A DNA stretch of 50,988 nt from contig CAMDDG010000016.1 in assembly GCA_945890895.1 (NCBI GenBank), positions 1 to 50,988 on the forward strand. The letters are read 5' to 3'. Every line of letters starts with the position of its first letter. Positions within the stretch are counted from its first letter, which is position 1. A model generated the notes under the pieces. It searched no databases. It had not been told where the DNA came from and saw only the letters and a program-made list of their open reading frames with translations. Of the stretch, positions 8,237-17,359 are shown in pieces. This DNA is from Chitinophaga pinensis (GTDB lineage: Bacteria; Bacteroidota; Bacteroidia; NS11-12g; UBA955). The position numbers and the translations under genes were made by a program.

Positions 8237-11044
8237 TTATTTCGGCAACGAGGATTCCTTTTGTTTTTGAGCAGCTTCAATCAATTTTTGAACTTGTTGT
8301 TGAGCAGCTTGTTCTATTTGTGCGGCACGCATTTCAGCTTCTTGTTCTGTGCGTTGAGCCAAATCGCTGTTTTTCGCTCTAGCGGCATCTGCTTTTTTGG
8401 CAGATTCTTTCTTTAGTTTTTCTGCTGCTTTTTTCGCTGCAATTTTTTCAATTTGTGTAGTAGCTCGCGACAAAATAGCATCGATTTCATCATTGGCCTT
8501 CTTTTCGGCTTCTGAAGCTAAACGTTCGCCTTCAGCGCGTTGTTTATTTGCTAATTCTTTTCCTTCAGAACGTATTAACTCCGCTTTTTTACGTGCTTCT
8601 TCAATGATTTTTTCGCCTTCATCATGAGCGCGTTTAAGAACATCATCGGCTGCAGCATTTGCTTTTTCAAGTGCTTTTCCTTTTGCTTGATCTACATATT
8701 GCCCCACCATTTCACGTCCAAATGCTTTCCAATTGATGTTTACTTTGGGATTCTGAACGGTACCTGTTATGGTCATAGGAACGGACTTGCCTTCTGCAGT
8801 TATCCTTCCCCCAAAATTAATGGACTGATCTAAAGCAACAGCTCCCTTTAGTTTCATGGAAGATCCTTTCGGAAGGTTCAGTGTTAGAGAATCTTTCATA
8901 TTTAATTTGCCGTTTTCTATGGCAAATCCCATTTTAGTGGGTTTGATTCCCATGGTTTCGTTCATACCCCATTTGAATTGATCTGCCACTTGCTTCAACC
9001 AACTTGGCAATTTCATTTCTCCTTTAATGATATTTAATAATCCATTTGCAGAAACTTGATTTAAATCAACGGTCATGTCTTCACCTAAAACCGTTTTACC
9101 TCCTAAATTCAAATCCATCAGGCCTTGTACATCCTTCAATGCAGGGGCAAATGATTTTGCAATGCCTAAATTTTGGGCAATTTCTTTGGGAACAAAATTC
9201 AATATGGAGAAATTTCCAGAAGCCAGCGGTTGTCCTCCCGCTTGATAGGAGTACTTAGCTTCATTCAAAGAGAATTTACTTCCCCAAAGATTAGCTGAAA
9301 CGGGAGATACCGTTAATTCTCCATTTTCCACCTTCAATTTTGCAATACAATTTTGTAAATTATAATCTTGGAACTTTAATTGGCCAACGTTTGCAGCAAA
9401 TTGCAGATTTAGGTTTTTGGGGATGGAAGGAGCGGCCATTGGGGCGTCGGTGCTACTGGAGTCTACTGTGGTAGTCGTTTCAGCGGGCATCCATTCGTTT
9501 AAATCAATGGAATTACTGTTTATTTCCAAATTACCCAAAAGCACTTCTCCATTTAAGAAATAGCCAAGGAAGTTTTTCAATCCACCGGTAATATTCATGC
9601 TCGATTTTCCATAGCTCAACCCCGTTGCATTTAAATCAAATGTTTTGGGTGTTGCATTCATGGTTAACGAAGGTATGTTCAAGGGTAATAAATCAGGAGC
9701 TGTATAATTCAATCCGTCAATTTGTATTTTTCCAGAAGCTTTAAGTGCATCGGCATTGCCGGATTTAACTTGAGAATAACGTCCATCAAATTGTAAGTCG
9801 GATGCAATTTTACCCACCAATTTGGTGCCCTTATCTAATGGCATGAATTGGGTCCACTTCTTTAAATCCACATTAGCAAAGAACTTTGCCCTTCCATATG
9901 GATTGCTGGTGGGGGTGGTAAGATATAAGGATAAATCAATGGGATCGCCACCTAGATTCATGGCAAATTTCTTTAAATCAACCGTAGTATTATCGGGATT
10001 TCCATCAGCGTTTTTAACATTTAAATCAACATCAATTCCGGAAACAGAAGCCGGTAATCCGGGATATTGGAAGGATGAATTATCCACTTTAAGAGTAATA
10101 TCGGTGGAAGGCATTCGGATGTCATCCATGATGCCTTTAATTGCTGCATGGACCGACATTTTTCCAGTTGCTTTTACCTGATCGAAATCTTTTGTATATG
10201 CACCGGGTACAATGGATAATAGTGATTTGAACTCTGAGGAAGGCACGGATAGATCCAAATCCATGTCCATATTTAATTCATTCATTTGCAACCATCCTTT
10301 CAGAACAAATGGAAATTCATTTAATTTGGCCTCAATTCCCCCGAAATCAAAACGGAACGTATTGAAATTCATATTGATGGTGCTGTTAGAAGCAAGTTTG
10401 GTCTTTGAAAGGAGTTTCATGCCTCCATACGACATATCCAGGGTTTCGGCATTCAATTCATTTTTCAATGCAAAGTCATCGCCTTTGAAACTACCGGTAC
10501 CATCAAAATTAAAACCGGTAAGAAACATATCGAAATCCATGGAATGATCCACATATCCGATGCGCGCATTTTCAACTACAATACTCTCGAGCTGCAAATT
10601 CATGGGTTCGCTTTTTGTGGTGTCGATGGTTGCTGTAGAGTCTACTTTGGCAATATCGAAGTTAGCACGTCCGCTTTCAAGAAAAATGATGTTGATTAAT
10701 GGGTTATTCAAATAGATTTTATTGATAGTCATTGGCTTTCCACTGCCTAAAACGGATTTGATATCAATGGTTAATCGCATTTTTTCCGTGGCAAACAGGG
10801 TGTCTTTTGAAAAAGAATCGATTCCAATTACTTTGAGGTTGTTAATGCCAACTGAGATATTTGGAAAGTTTCGAATGAGAGAAAGTGAAATATCGTCGTC
10901 GAAAGTAATTTTTGCATTTACAGAGTTGTTGGTAGATTCTTTAATGGTGGATAAGATTTTACCTTTAAAGGCAAAAGGCAAGATGAGTAGAATCAAGAAT
11001 AAAACGCCTAAAGTGGCAGCTATGCGAATTCCCCATTTTTTCAT
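8237..11044 (-). CDS. AsmA-family envelope protein with a long Ala/Lys/Glu coiled-coil tail
   Basis: A 935-residue protein. It has one N-terminal membrane helix (about 7-26), then beta-rich AsmA-like sequence (DSFSKDTLFATEKMRLTID, a typical AsmA N-terminal block), and an AsmA-like C-terminal block near 650-765 (LNLGGKTVLGEDMTVDLN; GSMKLKGAVALDQ; VTGTVQNPKVNINW style). AsmA/TamB/YhdP relatives are inner-membrane anchored beta-groove proteins that affect outer-membrane lipid traffic in the periplasm. From about 770 to the end the protein changes to a charged heptad-like region rich in A, K, E and Q (EKANAAADDVLKRAHDEG and similar), predicted as coiled coil. It is a single gene with 94 nt before the next divergent gene. 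Residues FGG near 236 use the TTTCGGGGGA motif. Confidence 0.82.
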   Translation of the reverse strand: MKKWGIRIAATLGVLFLILLILPFAFKGKILSTIKESTNNSVNAKITFDDDISLSLIRNFPNISVGINNLKVIGIDSFSKDTLFATEKMRLTIDIKSVLGSGKPMTINKIYLNNPLINIIFLESGRANFDIAKVDSTATIDTTKSEPMNLQLESIVVENARIGYVDHSMDFDMFLTGFNFDGTGSFKGDDFALKNELNAETLDMSYGGMKLLSKTKLASNSTINMNFNTFRFDFGGIEAKLNEFPFVLKGWLQMNELNMDMDLDLSVPSSEFKSLLSIVPGAYTKDFDQVKATGKMSVHAAIKGIMDDIRMPSTDITLKVDNSSFQYPGLPASVSGIDVDLNVKNADGNPDNTTVDLKKFAMNLGGDPIDLSLYLTTPTSNPYGRAKFFANVDLKKWTQFMPLDKGTKLVGKIASDLQFDGRYSQVKSGNADALKASGKIQIDGLNYTAPDLLPLNIPSLTMNATPKTFDLNATGLSYGKSSMNITGGLKNFLGYFLNGEVLLGNLEINSNSIDLNEWMPAETTTTVDSSSTDAPMAAPSIPKNLNLQFAANVGQLKFQDYNLQNCIAKLKVENGELTVSPVSANLWGSKFSLNEAKYSYQAGGQPLASGNFSILNFVPKEIAQNLGIAKSFAPALKDVQGLMDLNLGGKTVLGEDMTVDLNQVSANGLLNIIKGEMKLPSWLKQVADQFKWGMNETMGIKPTKMGFAIENGKLNMKDSLTLNLPKGSSMKLKGAVALDQSINFGGRITAEGKSVPMTITGTVQNPKVNINWKAFGREMVGQYVDQAKGKALEKANAAADDVLKRAHDEGEKIIEEARKKAELIRSEGKELANKQRAEGERLASEAEKKANDEIDAILSRATTQIEKIAAKKAAEKLKKESAKKADAARAKNSDLAQRTEQEAEMRAAQIEQAAQQQVQKLIEAAQKQKESSLPK

Positions 11045-11138
11045 ATTGCGAAGTTATAAAATTAACCGATAGATTGTTGAAGCGTAATTTCTGAAAATCG
11101 AATAGATTTGACTAACTTCGCTTAAAATTGGATAAAAT

Positions 11139-11573
11139 ATGATGACAGGCTTAACCCACTTACACAATTTCTTGAGATGGATTGTGTTAGTACTCTTGAT
11201 TTGGTCAATGGTAAATGCGTTTTTGAGAAAGAACGGTAAAGAAACCCGTTTTTTAACGATTTCATCCCATGTAATGTTATTGTTGGGATTGATTCAATGG
11301 TTTGTAGGAGTTTGGGGATTGAAGTTGATTCAAACCTTGGGCATGAAGGAAGCTATGGGCAGTCCTGCAGCTCGATTTTTCTCAGTTGAACATCCATTGA
11401 CTATGATTATTGCTATTGCTTTAATTACCGTTGGAGGTGTATCTGTGAAGAAAGAAAAAGACAATGCAAAGTGGTTTTATTTGGTGGCATTGTTATTAAT
11501 ACTTTCTCGTATACCGTGGCCCTTTATGGAGCCAGGAATTGCACGTGGATTGTTTCCAGGAATGAGCGCTTAA
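11139..11573 (+). CDS. small four-helix membrane protein, function unknown
   Basis: A 144-residue polytopic protein. Hydrophobic spans fall at about 12-27, 40-58, 86-100 and 108-124. Histidines occur at the N-terminus (LTHLHNF), in helix 2 (SSHVMLL) and before helix 3 (VEHPLT), an arrangement that recalls small b-type cytochrome-like proteins, but haem binding is only a guess. It begins with two consecutive ATG codons. The last 16 codons (MEPGIARGLFPGMSA plus stop) belong to a 55-bp unit repeated twice more just after the stop, so the gene end has been duplicated in tandem. A hairpin terminator lies 240 nt further on. Confidence 0.75.
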   Translation: MMTGLTHLHNFLRWIVLVLLIWSMVNAFLRKNGKETRFLTISSHVMLLLGLIQWFVGVWGLKLIQTLGMKEAMGSPAARFFSVEHPLTMIIAIALITVGGVSVKKEKDNAKWFYLVALLLILSRIPWPFMEPGIARGLFPGMSA

Positions 11574-11689
11574 AACCGCTATGGAGCCAGGAATTGACCG
11601 TGGATTGTTTCTAGGAATGAGCGCTTAAAACCGCTATGGAGCAAGGAATTGCCTGTGGGTTGTTTTTAGGAATGAGCGCTTATAACCGC
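11525..11689 (+). repeat. three tandem 55-bp copies of a gene end
   Basis: Copies at 11525-11579, 11580-11634 and 11635-11689, each starting TATGGAGC and ending CCGC. Copy 1 holds the last codons and stop of the membrane-protein gene. Copy 2 differs from copy 1 at only a few bases, clustered at GCACG/GACCG and CCAGG/CTAGG. Copy 3 is more diverged, and its TAA has become TAT. Because 55 is not a multiple of three, each copy keeps its own ATG...TAA mini frame rather than extending the gene. Copy 3 reads on as a 29-codon frame to a TAA at 11723-11725. Confidence 0.95.
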
Positions 11690-11981
11690 ATTTTACATAA
11701 ATCTTTGGTCTTTCTAATAGCTTAAGTGTAAGAAAGTATCAACAATATCGATAGGATATAATTGAAGTTTCTTTATTAGAAAAAGTCAACGTTTTTAATT
11801 TGTAATACATCGAAATGGCACCCTTGGAGGTGCCATTTTTGTTAAATTCGCAATTGTTGTAATTTGGCTGAATTTTGATTCTATACAGTGGATTGGGTTT
11901 GATCATTAAAGTGGTTTAAAGGCGTTCATTGTAGAAGAAATGATGAAATTAAGAATACGTTAAATTCAAAAAGATAAAACT
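11690..11981. other. non-coding spacer between the triplicated gene end and the HtrA gene
   Basis: Nothing protein-like is visible here beyond the end of the copy-3 mini frame. It holds the terminator at 11813-11840, then about 140 nt of AT-rich leader before the protease ATG at 11982. I found no promoter box with good spacing. Confidence 0.5.
11813..11840 (+). terminator. intrinsic terminator
   Basis: A 10-bp perfect stem (AAATGGCACC / GGTGCCATTT) with loop CTTGGA, running into five T residues. It would stop transcripts from the membrane-protein gene after the triplicated segment. Confidence 0.85.
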
Positions 11982-13409
11982 ATGAAAAAGTCGTTCGTGT
12001 TGATCGTTGTTTTGATTTCCAGTATTTCTGGATTTTTAGGAGCTTTTGTTTTTAGTTGGATGAAAGGTTCTGATGTGGCTTGGTTAAAAGTTGCGGAGAA
12101 CGGCATACCTTTAAGAATGGCAGGCACAAATGTTGATTTGTCTGCATTTGAATCGGCAAGTGCTGCATCTACGCCTACGGTAGTATTTATTAAAACACTT
12201 TCTACGGTGCAATATGAAAGTCCGTTTGGTAGTTTTTGGGATTTTGATCCATTCGGAAGCAGAGGACAGGCCACGAGCACAGGAAGTGGGGTTATTGTTA
12301 ATTCTGATGGTTACATAGTTACGAACAACCATGTTATACAAGGAGCGGAAAAAATAACGGTTGTGTTAAATAAGAGTAAGAAAGAGTATGTTGCTAAAGT
12401 AATTGGCACAGACCCTGGATCGGATTTGGCATTAATTAAAATAGAGGAGCGTAATTTGCCTTCAGTAGTTTTTGCAAACTCCGATGAAGTGAATGTGGGT
12501 GAGTGGGTATTAGCGGTCGGGAATCCATTTAACTTGAACTCAACCGTTACTGCTGGAATTGTTAGTGCAAAGGGTAGAAATATTAATATCGTAAAGAATC
12601 AATTTCCCATTGAGAGCTTTATTCAAACCGACGCTGCAATTAACCCCGGTAATTCAGGGGGTGCATTGGTAAATTTGAAAGGACAGTTAGTAGGAATTAA
12701 TACGGCCATTCAATCGAATACCGGAAGCTATACGGGTTACGGATTTGCCATCCCCAGCAATATAGTTCAAAAAATTGTAAAAGATTTTATAGAAAAAGGG
12801 GAGGTTCAACGTGCATTTACCGGTTTTGAAATTGGAACTGTGAGCCCAGAGGAAATGTCGGCCCTGAAATTGGAAAAAGAGCCCATTAAAATTAAAGCTC
12901 TTCTCGAGGACGGTCCTGCTGAAAAGTCGGGATTAAAACGCAATGATGTGATTGTGAAAATTGGAAATGTGGATGTAGATGGACGATCCAGTTTTGATGA
13001 GTTTTTAGCTTACCAACGTCCAGGAAATACGGTGCCCATTGAATTTATTCGAGAGGGAGAACGCAAGAAGATTAATTTGACTTTAATCGATAAGAAGTCA
13101 CAAAATGAATTAAGTATGAAAGGTGTGGTACGCTCCAAATATTTGGGGGCTGATTTTCAAGCATTAAGTGCATCAGATAAAGAGCGGTTGGCTTTGAGTA
13201 ATGGTGTGAAAATCATGAATATTCAGCGGGGAGGAGCGGTATCACAAATGGGATTGCCCAACGGTTTTACGGTGGTAGAATTTAATGGCAAAAAGGTGAT
13301 GGAAGCTGAAGATTTGGTGGCTGCTTTAGAAGGACAATCTGGACGCATTGAAATAAAGGGTAAAGATGCGAACGGCAGCAATATGAGTTTTTCGTTTTTT
13401 AGGTACTAA
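11982..13409 (+). CDS. HtrA/DegP-family periplasmic serine protease
   Basis: A 475-residue S1C protease. It has an N-terminal membrane/signal segment (about 4-26), then a trypsin-like domain with the triad His117 (NNHVI), Asp148 (GSDLALI) and Ser225 (NPGNSGGALV). Two PDZ domains follow: the first near 265-360 (AEKSGLKRNDVIVKIG carboxylate loop region), the second near 375-475 and more degenerate (AVSQMGLPNGFTVVEFNG). This is the DegP/DegQ plan. It degrades or refolds misfolded envelope proteins and is usually stress-induced; I see no recognisable stress-sigma promoter. In a cell exporting very large surface proteins it would serve quality control, which is an inference. It could equally be named degQ or Do-like, so no symbol is given. 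Confidence 0.93.
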   Translation: MKKSFVLIVVLISSISGFLGAFVFSWMKGSDVAWLKVAENGIPLRMAGTNVDLSAFESASAASTPTVVFIKTLSTVQYESPFGSFWDFDPFGSRGQATSTGSGVIVNSDGYIVTNNHVIQGAEKITVVLNKSKKEYVAKVIGTDPGSDLALIKIEERNLPSVVFANSDEVNVGEWVLAVGNPFNLNSTVTAGIVSAKGRNINIVKNQFPIESFIQTDAAINPGNSGGALVNLKGQLVGINTAIQSNTGSYTGYGFAIPSNIVQKIVKDFIEKGEVQRAFTGFEIGTVSPEEMSALKLEKEPIKIKALLEDGPAEKSGLKRNDVIVKIGNVDVDGRSSFDEFLAYQRPGNTVPIEFIREGERKKINLTLIDKKSQNELSMKGVVRSKYLGADFQALSASDKERLALSNGVKIMNIQRGGAVSQMGLPNGFTVVEFNGKKVMEAEDLVAALEGQSGRIEIKGKDANGSNMSFSFFRY

Positions 13410-13524
13410 CTTGGTTTCAAGCTTTTATGCTGGATTATTGGTATTTTTCATTCATTCACGAAAAATGGTTTTCGGTTTGATTCGCCGTTATTGATTCGGA
13501 TGGAATAAATTCCAATAGCTTAGT

Positions 13525-13532
13525 TACCTTTG
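13525..13532 (+). promoter_or_regulatory. -7 promoter box abutting the kdsA start (leaderless candidate)
   Basis: TACCTTTG ends 5 nt before the ATG at 13538, so the predicted transcription start falls on or beside the start codon. The family N-terminus begins just after this ATG, so the start is not mis-assigned upstream. Confidence 0.5.
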
Positions 13533-13537
13533 CGCTT

Positions 13538-14356
13538 ATGTCAAATCAACCTCAGATACCCTTATTGCATCATACCGATAGCGAATCATTTTTTGTTTTG
13601 GCTGGACCTTGTGCGATTGAAAGCCGAGATATAGCCATGAAAACTGCGGAGGAACTGGTTAAAATTTGCGATGAATTGTCTATTCCTTTGATATTCAAGG
13701 GATCATATCGCAAAGCAAACCGATCCAGAATTGATTCATTTACCGGAATTGGCGATGAAAAGGCACTTAAAATTTTAGGAGAAGTTCGAGCTCAATTTGG
13801 GATTCCAGTAGTTACCGATATTCATGAATCGCATGAGGCAGAAATGGCTGCTGAGTATGTTGATGTTTTACAAATACCGGCATTTTTATTTCGCCAAACG
13901 GAATTATTAGTTGCAGCGGCAAAAACGGGTAAGTTTGTAAATATAAAAAAGGGTCAATTTGCAGGCACCGATGCCATGAAACATGCCATGCAAAAATGTA
14001 TTGATTCTGGAAATAACCATATTATTTTAACGGATCGAGGTAATAGTTTTGGTTACACAGATTTGATTGTGGATTTCCGTAATATTACAGAAATGAAAAC
14101 ATTTGGTGTACCCGTGGTCATGGATATTACTCACAGTTTGCAACAGCCGAATCAGTCCTCCGGAGTTACGGGCGGTAAACCTGAATTGATAGAGACCATA
14201 GCAAAGGCAGCAATTGCTGTTGGAGCTGATGGTTTATTTGTGGAAACCCATCCCGATCCTGCTTCGGCAAAAAGTGATGGAGCCAATATGTTGCCTTTGA
14301 ACGAGTTTAAATTGTTAATGGAGAAGTTGTTGAGAATTCGACGGGCTATTTTGTAA
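13538..14356 (+). CDS. kdsA: 3-deoxy-8-phosphooctulonate synthase (Kdo-8-P synthase)
   Basis: A 272-residue TIM-barrel enzyme with the KdsA signatures: LAGPCAIESRD near residues 20-30 (phosphoenolpyruvate site), FKGSYRKANRSR near 53-64, PVVTDIHE near 88-95, and NIKKGQFAGTDAMKHA near 137-152. KdsA joins phosphoenolpyruvate to arabinose-5-phosphate to give Kdo-8-phosphate, committed to the lipopolysaccharide inner core, in the cytoplasm. NIKKGQF has Lys where metal-independent enzymes have Asn-type variants elsewhere, but I cannot settle the metal class by eye. Length is normal. No other Kdo or lipid A gene is adjacent. It ends 117 nt before a bidirectional terminator that separates it from the convergent OmpA-family gene. 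Confidence 0.95.
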   Translation: MSNQPQIPLLHHTDSESFFVLAGPCAIESRDIAMKTAEELVKICDELSIPLIFKGSYRKANRSRIDSFTGIGDEKALKILGEVRAQFGIPVVTDIHESHEAEMAAEYVDVLQIPAFLFRQTELLVAAAKTGKFVNIKKGQFAGTDAMKHAMQKCIDSGNNHIILTDRGNSFGYTDLIVDFRNITEMKTFGVPVVMDITHSLQQPNQSSGVTGGKPELIETIAKAAIAVGADGLFVETHPDPASAKSDGANMLPLNEFKLLMEKLLRIRRAIL

Positions 14357-14416
14357 TTTGAAGTAGTTAATAATAAGCACTAATAGGAAATAAATTGGAA
14401 TAACGTGAAATTTTGC

Positions 14417-14458
14417 TATAACGATAAAAGGCGCCAGAAGGCGCCTTTTATCGTTATA
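14417..14458. terminator. bidirectional intrinsic terminator between kdsA and the PorE-like gene
   Basis: A perfect 19-bp inverted repeat (left arm begins TATAACGATAAAAGGCGCC) around an AGAA loop, with A/T tails on both sides. It serves both convergent genes and has the same design as the hairpin at 5808-5845. Confidence 0.92.
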
Positions 14459-14472
14459 ATTAATTCAATAAA

Positions 14473-17247
14473 CTATTTGGTTTTTGGTGTTGTTGTTTTT
14501 GCTGGTTTAGCGGGTTTGGGCTTTTTAATGGCCTTCTTAGGAATCAATACCAATTCGCTATCTTTTTCAAATGAAGATGTTTTGAAGTACTTATTCAAAG
14601 TTTTCTTACCCAAAACAGGGGTTTCTACTTTTTCAGTAATTGTAAATTGAACACCTTTCAAAGGATATTCGCCCAACATTACTTCTTCAACTACAAATTT
14701 ATTTGAAGGCAATTTCACTTTGCCTACTTTGAATTTCTCACCATCGATGAAGTCCTTTTTCTTAATTAATTTCTTTTTATACCATTCTGCAGCCAAAGCG
14801 GGAGGAATAGCATCCAATTTACCGTTGAAATCGTAGTGGAACATTACCGCTTCGGTATTAGCTATCATTACAGGAATGGCTTTTTTATCACCATCTTTGG
14901 AAATAGTTAATTTAACTGCGTTACTTAAATCAGCAGCTGGTACAGCATCTACCAATTTGTCTTTTGCTGATTTTTCTGCCGCTTGTAAAGAATCTCTATA
15001 CGTTGAACCTTTGTTTACGTTGTTAACATCTACGTCTTGGTTTACTTGAACACGTGACTTTTGATTTTCAAATTCAAAACGTACTGTTGTTCTTCTGTTT
15101 TGCTGATGTTGATATTCATCACAAGGAATGAACGGTTTTCCATCCATTACAACAATTTCAGAAGCTTTATATTTCTCGTAATAACTGTTGATAACATTGC
15201 CTTTTTTGTCTTTTTCAACAATCATTTTGCGAGTGCGATCAGCAATATAAGGTGTGTAACCTGCTTTTTCAGCGCCTTCACATTTACAATCATTGATCAA
15301 TTCTTTTTCTCCATAACCTACTGCGCGAATACGAGCACTATCAATGTTCCAACGACGCATCAAGTATCTACGCGCGCTATCAGCACGACGTTGTGCCAAA
15401 CGAGTGTTATAGTCTACCGATGCACGACAGTCGGTATGTGAGCCTAATTCTGCAACCAAACGAGGATAACGAATCAATACTTCTTGAGCGAAGGTATCCA
15501 AGATTTTAGCTGCATCTGGACGAATTGCCGCAGAATCCAAGTCGTAGAAAATAGGCAGTGAATAGATTTTATCCAACGGATTAACCAAACAGAAGTCTTG
15601 AACCAATTCGGTTGAAAAACGAATTCCGTGGGTAGTTCTATTTACCGGAGGTATGTCGAAATAATACAATTCGGGGTATTTAGCAACTACCTCGTAATTG
15701 GTTTTTGGATTCAATGTAGCCATGTATTCACCATTGGCATTGGTTTTAAGAATCATGGTAGAAGTATCTCTATCGTTGGCTAAAACCACAGTTGCTCCAG
15801 CTAGAGGTTTATTTGTATTACAATCGGTTACGATACCTTTAATAGTGATTACCAATGGAATAATATCGAAAGCGTAAATATCATCGGTGTTGGTACGATC
15901 ACCGCGATTGGAAGTAAAATACCCCTTTTTAGAATTTTGATTGGTGAACGTAATACCAAAATCGTCGCCACCGGAGTTTAAGGGTTCGCGAAGATTTTCT
16001 ACATCTTTCCAGACATTTATTTCTTCTGTTTTATCGGCAGCAAACATATCCAATCCGCCTAAACCAGGCCAGTAATCAGACGAGAAGTATAAACGACTAT
16101 CGTGTTTGTTCCAATACGGGAAATATTCGTTGCCAGGTGAATTGATTTGAGGACCTAAGTTTACAGGATTTCCCCATGATTTTGATCTACGCGAGTAGGT
16201 AACTGCCCAGATATCAAATCCCCCGAAACCACCATCGCGATCGGAAGAGAAATACAATACTTTGTCTTCATCGCCCAAAGCGGGATGTCCGTATGAATGA
16301 GCTGAATCTTTGGAACAAATTTCAAGCACATCTCCGATTGTCCATTCGGGTCCGGTTTTCTTGTATTCGTAGATAGCGCATTTTTCAGATTTTCCATCGC
16401 GACCTCCACATTGGGTAACATACATGGTAGTGAAACGTTCATTGAAAGTAACTCCACCTTCATTGAATTTAGTAGAGTTCTTTTCAGCATAAACAGGTTT
16501 GCCCCATTTAATTTCTGTTTCTCCTTTTTTATTTCGAGGAGTTCTTTTTGCACCTTTGGCAGTTGAAGAACCACCGGAAGCATCTTTTTTACCTTCTAAG
16601 TACCAAATATCGCTCCACATTTCCATCGTTCCTTCATAAACGCGTTTGGAGAATCCTCCTTCGCGGTCAGAAGCAAAAAACAGAACATCGTCTTTTTTAG
16701 AAGCAATCATGGGTGCCCAATCGTTGGCTTTTGTATTGGCAATTTTAAAGTTTTGAACTCTGAAAAGAGAACTATCCGGGGTCCATTGCAATGCCATTTC
16801 ACAACCTAACATTTTTTGAATTACAGCAGAATCGCCGGGTACGCGCTCTAAATAGTCTTCGTAAGCACTTACCGCTTCTCGATACATTTCCAATTTTTTC
16901 ATCATGTTGGCACGCATCAATAATGCTTGTGAATTATTTGGATCGGTTTTAAGAACTTTTTCGTAAAGTTTTTTAGCTTTAACGTAGTTGTTATTTAGAC
17001 GATACGATTCAGCGGCCAAGAAAGACGCTTTTTCCTTCACTTTTTTGTCGGGGTCTTGACGAGCTACGTCCTCAAAAACAATAGCTGCTTGTCCGTAATA
17101 ACCCTGATCATACAGCGTTTTTGCGTCTTCAAATTTGGGGGAACAACCCGTAGAAACGACGATTATTCCTAATCCCAATGCAAAAAATTGCCAAAAATTT
17201 CTGAACAATAAGTTTGATTTATTTATGACGGTAGAGTGCATCTTCAC
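14473..17247 (-). CDS. PorE-like OmpA-family lipoprotein (TPR, beta-propeller, CRD, OmpA)
   Basis: A 924-residue lipoprotein with lipobox VSTGC (Cys35). Domain order: TPR repeats about 38-160; WD40/PD40-type propeller about 190-460, with repeated FFASDR, YFSSDRDGGFGGFD and YFTSNR blades; a carboxypeptidase-regulatory-like sheet about 465-545 (IKGIVTDCNTNKPLAGA); and an OmpA peptidoglycan-binding domain from about 570 (IFYDLDSAAIRPDA; ELGSHTDCRA). This is the order described for PorE of the Porphyromonas T9SS, an outer-membrane lipoprotein that binds peptidoglycan and may anchor the secretion machine. The OmpA domain carries an insertion near 670-740. A further C-terminal extension of about 190 residues ends in a basic KPAKPAKTTTPKTK tail. 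Orthology to PorE is inferred from architecture; many paralogues exist in Bacteroidota. Confidence 0.82.
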   Translation of the reverse strand: MKMHSTVINKSNLLFRNFWQFFALGLGIIVVSTGCSPKFEDAKTLYDQGYYGQAAIVFEDVARQDPDKKVKEKASFLAAESYRLNNNYVKAKKLYEKVLKTDPNNSQALLMRANMMKKLEMYREAVSAYEDYLERVPGDSAVIQKMLGCEMALQWTPDSSLFRVQNFKIANTKANDWAPMIASKKDDVLFFASDREGGFSKRVYEGTMEMWSDIWYLEGKKDASGGSSTAKGAKRTPRNKKGETEIKWGKPVYAEKNSTKFNEGGVTFNERFTTMYVTQCGGRDGKSEKCAIYEYKKTGPEWTIGDVLEICSKDSAHSYGHPALGDEDKVLYFSSDRDGGFGGFDIWAVTYSRRSKSWGNPVNLGPQINSPGNEYFPYWNKHDSRLYFSSDYWPGLGGLDMFAADKTEEINVWKDVENLREPLNSGGDDFGITFTNQNSKKGYFTSNRGDRTNTDDIYAFDIIPLVITIKGIVTDCNTNKPLAGATVVLANDRDTSTMILKTNANGEYMATLNPKTNYEVVAKYPELYYFDIPPVNRTTHGIRFSTELVQDFCLVNPLDKIYSLPIFYDLDSAAIRPDAAKILDTFAQEVLIRYPRLVAELGSHTDCRASVDYNTRLAQRRADSARRYLMRRWNIDSARIRAVGYGEKELINDCKCEGAEKAGYTPYIADRTRKMIVEKDKKGNVINSYYEKYKASEIVVMDGKPFIPCDEYQHQQNRRTTVRFEFENQKSRVQVNQDVDVNNVNKGSTYRDSLQAAEKSAKDKLVDAVPAADLSNAVKLTISKDGDKKAIPVMIANTEAVMFHYDFNGKLDAIPPALAAEWYKKKLIKKKDFIDGEKFKVGKVKLPSNKFVVEEVMLGEYPLKGVQFTITEKVETPVLGKKTLNKYFKTSSFEKDSELVLIPKKAIKKPKPAKPAKTTTPKTK

Positions 17248-17359
17248 AATTTATCCTAATTAAAACGCTAATTAATGAATTCTTATCCAAAGTTCAAAGA
17301 AATTGCCCTTTTAAATGTTAAAAAATGCCGTTTAATTGCATATTTTACTTAAAATCAAT

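Noticed and set aside
11636..11725. 29-codon frame in repeat copy 3 as a gene
   Set aside because: Arises by loss of a stop in a duplicated gene end, with no promoter or family support; kept only as a finding.
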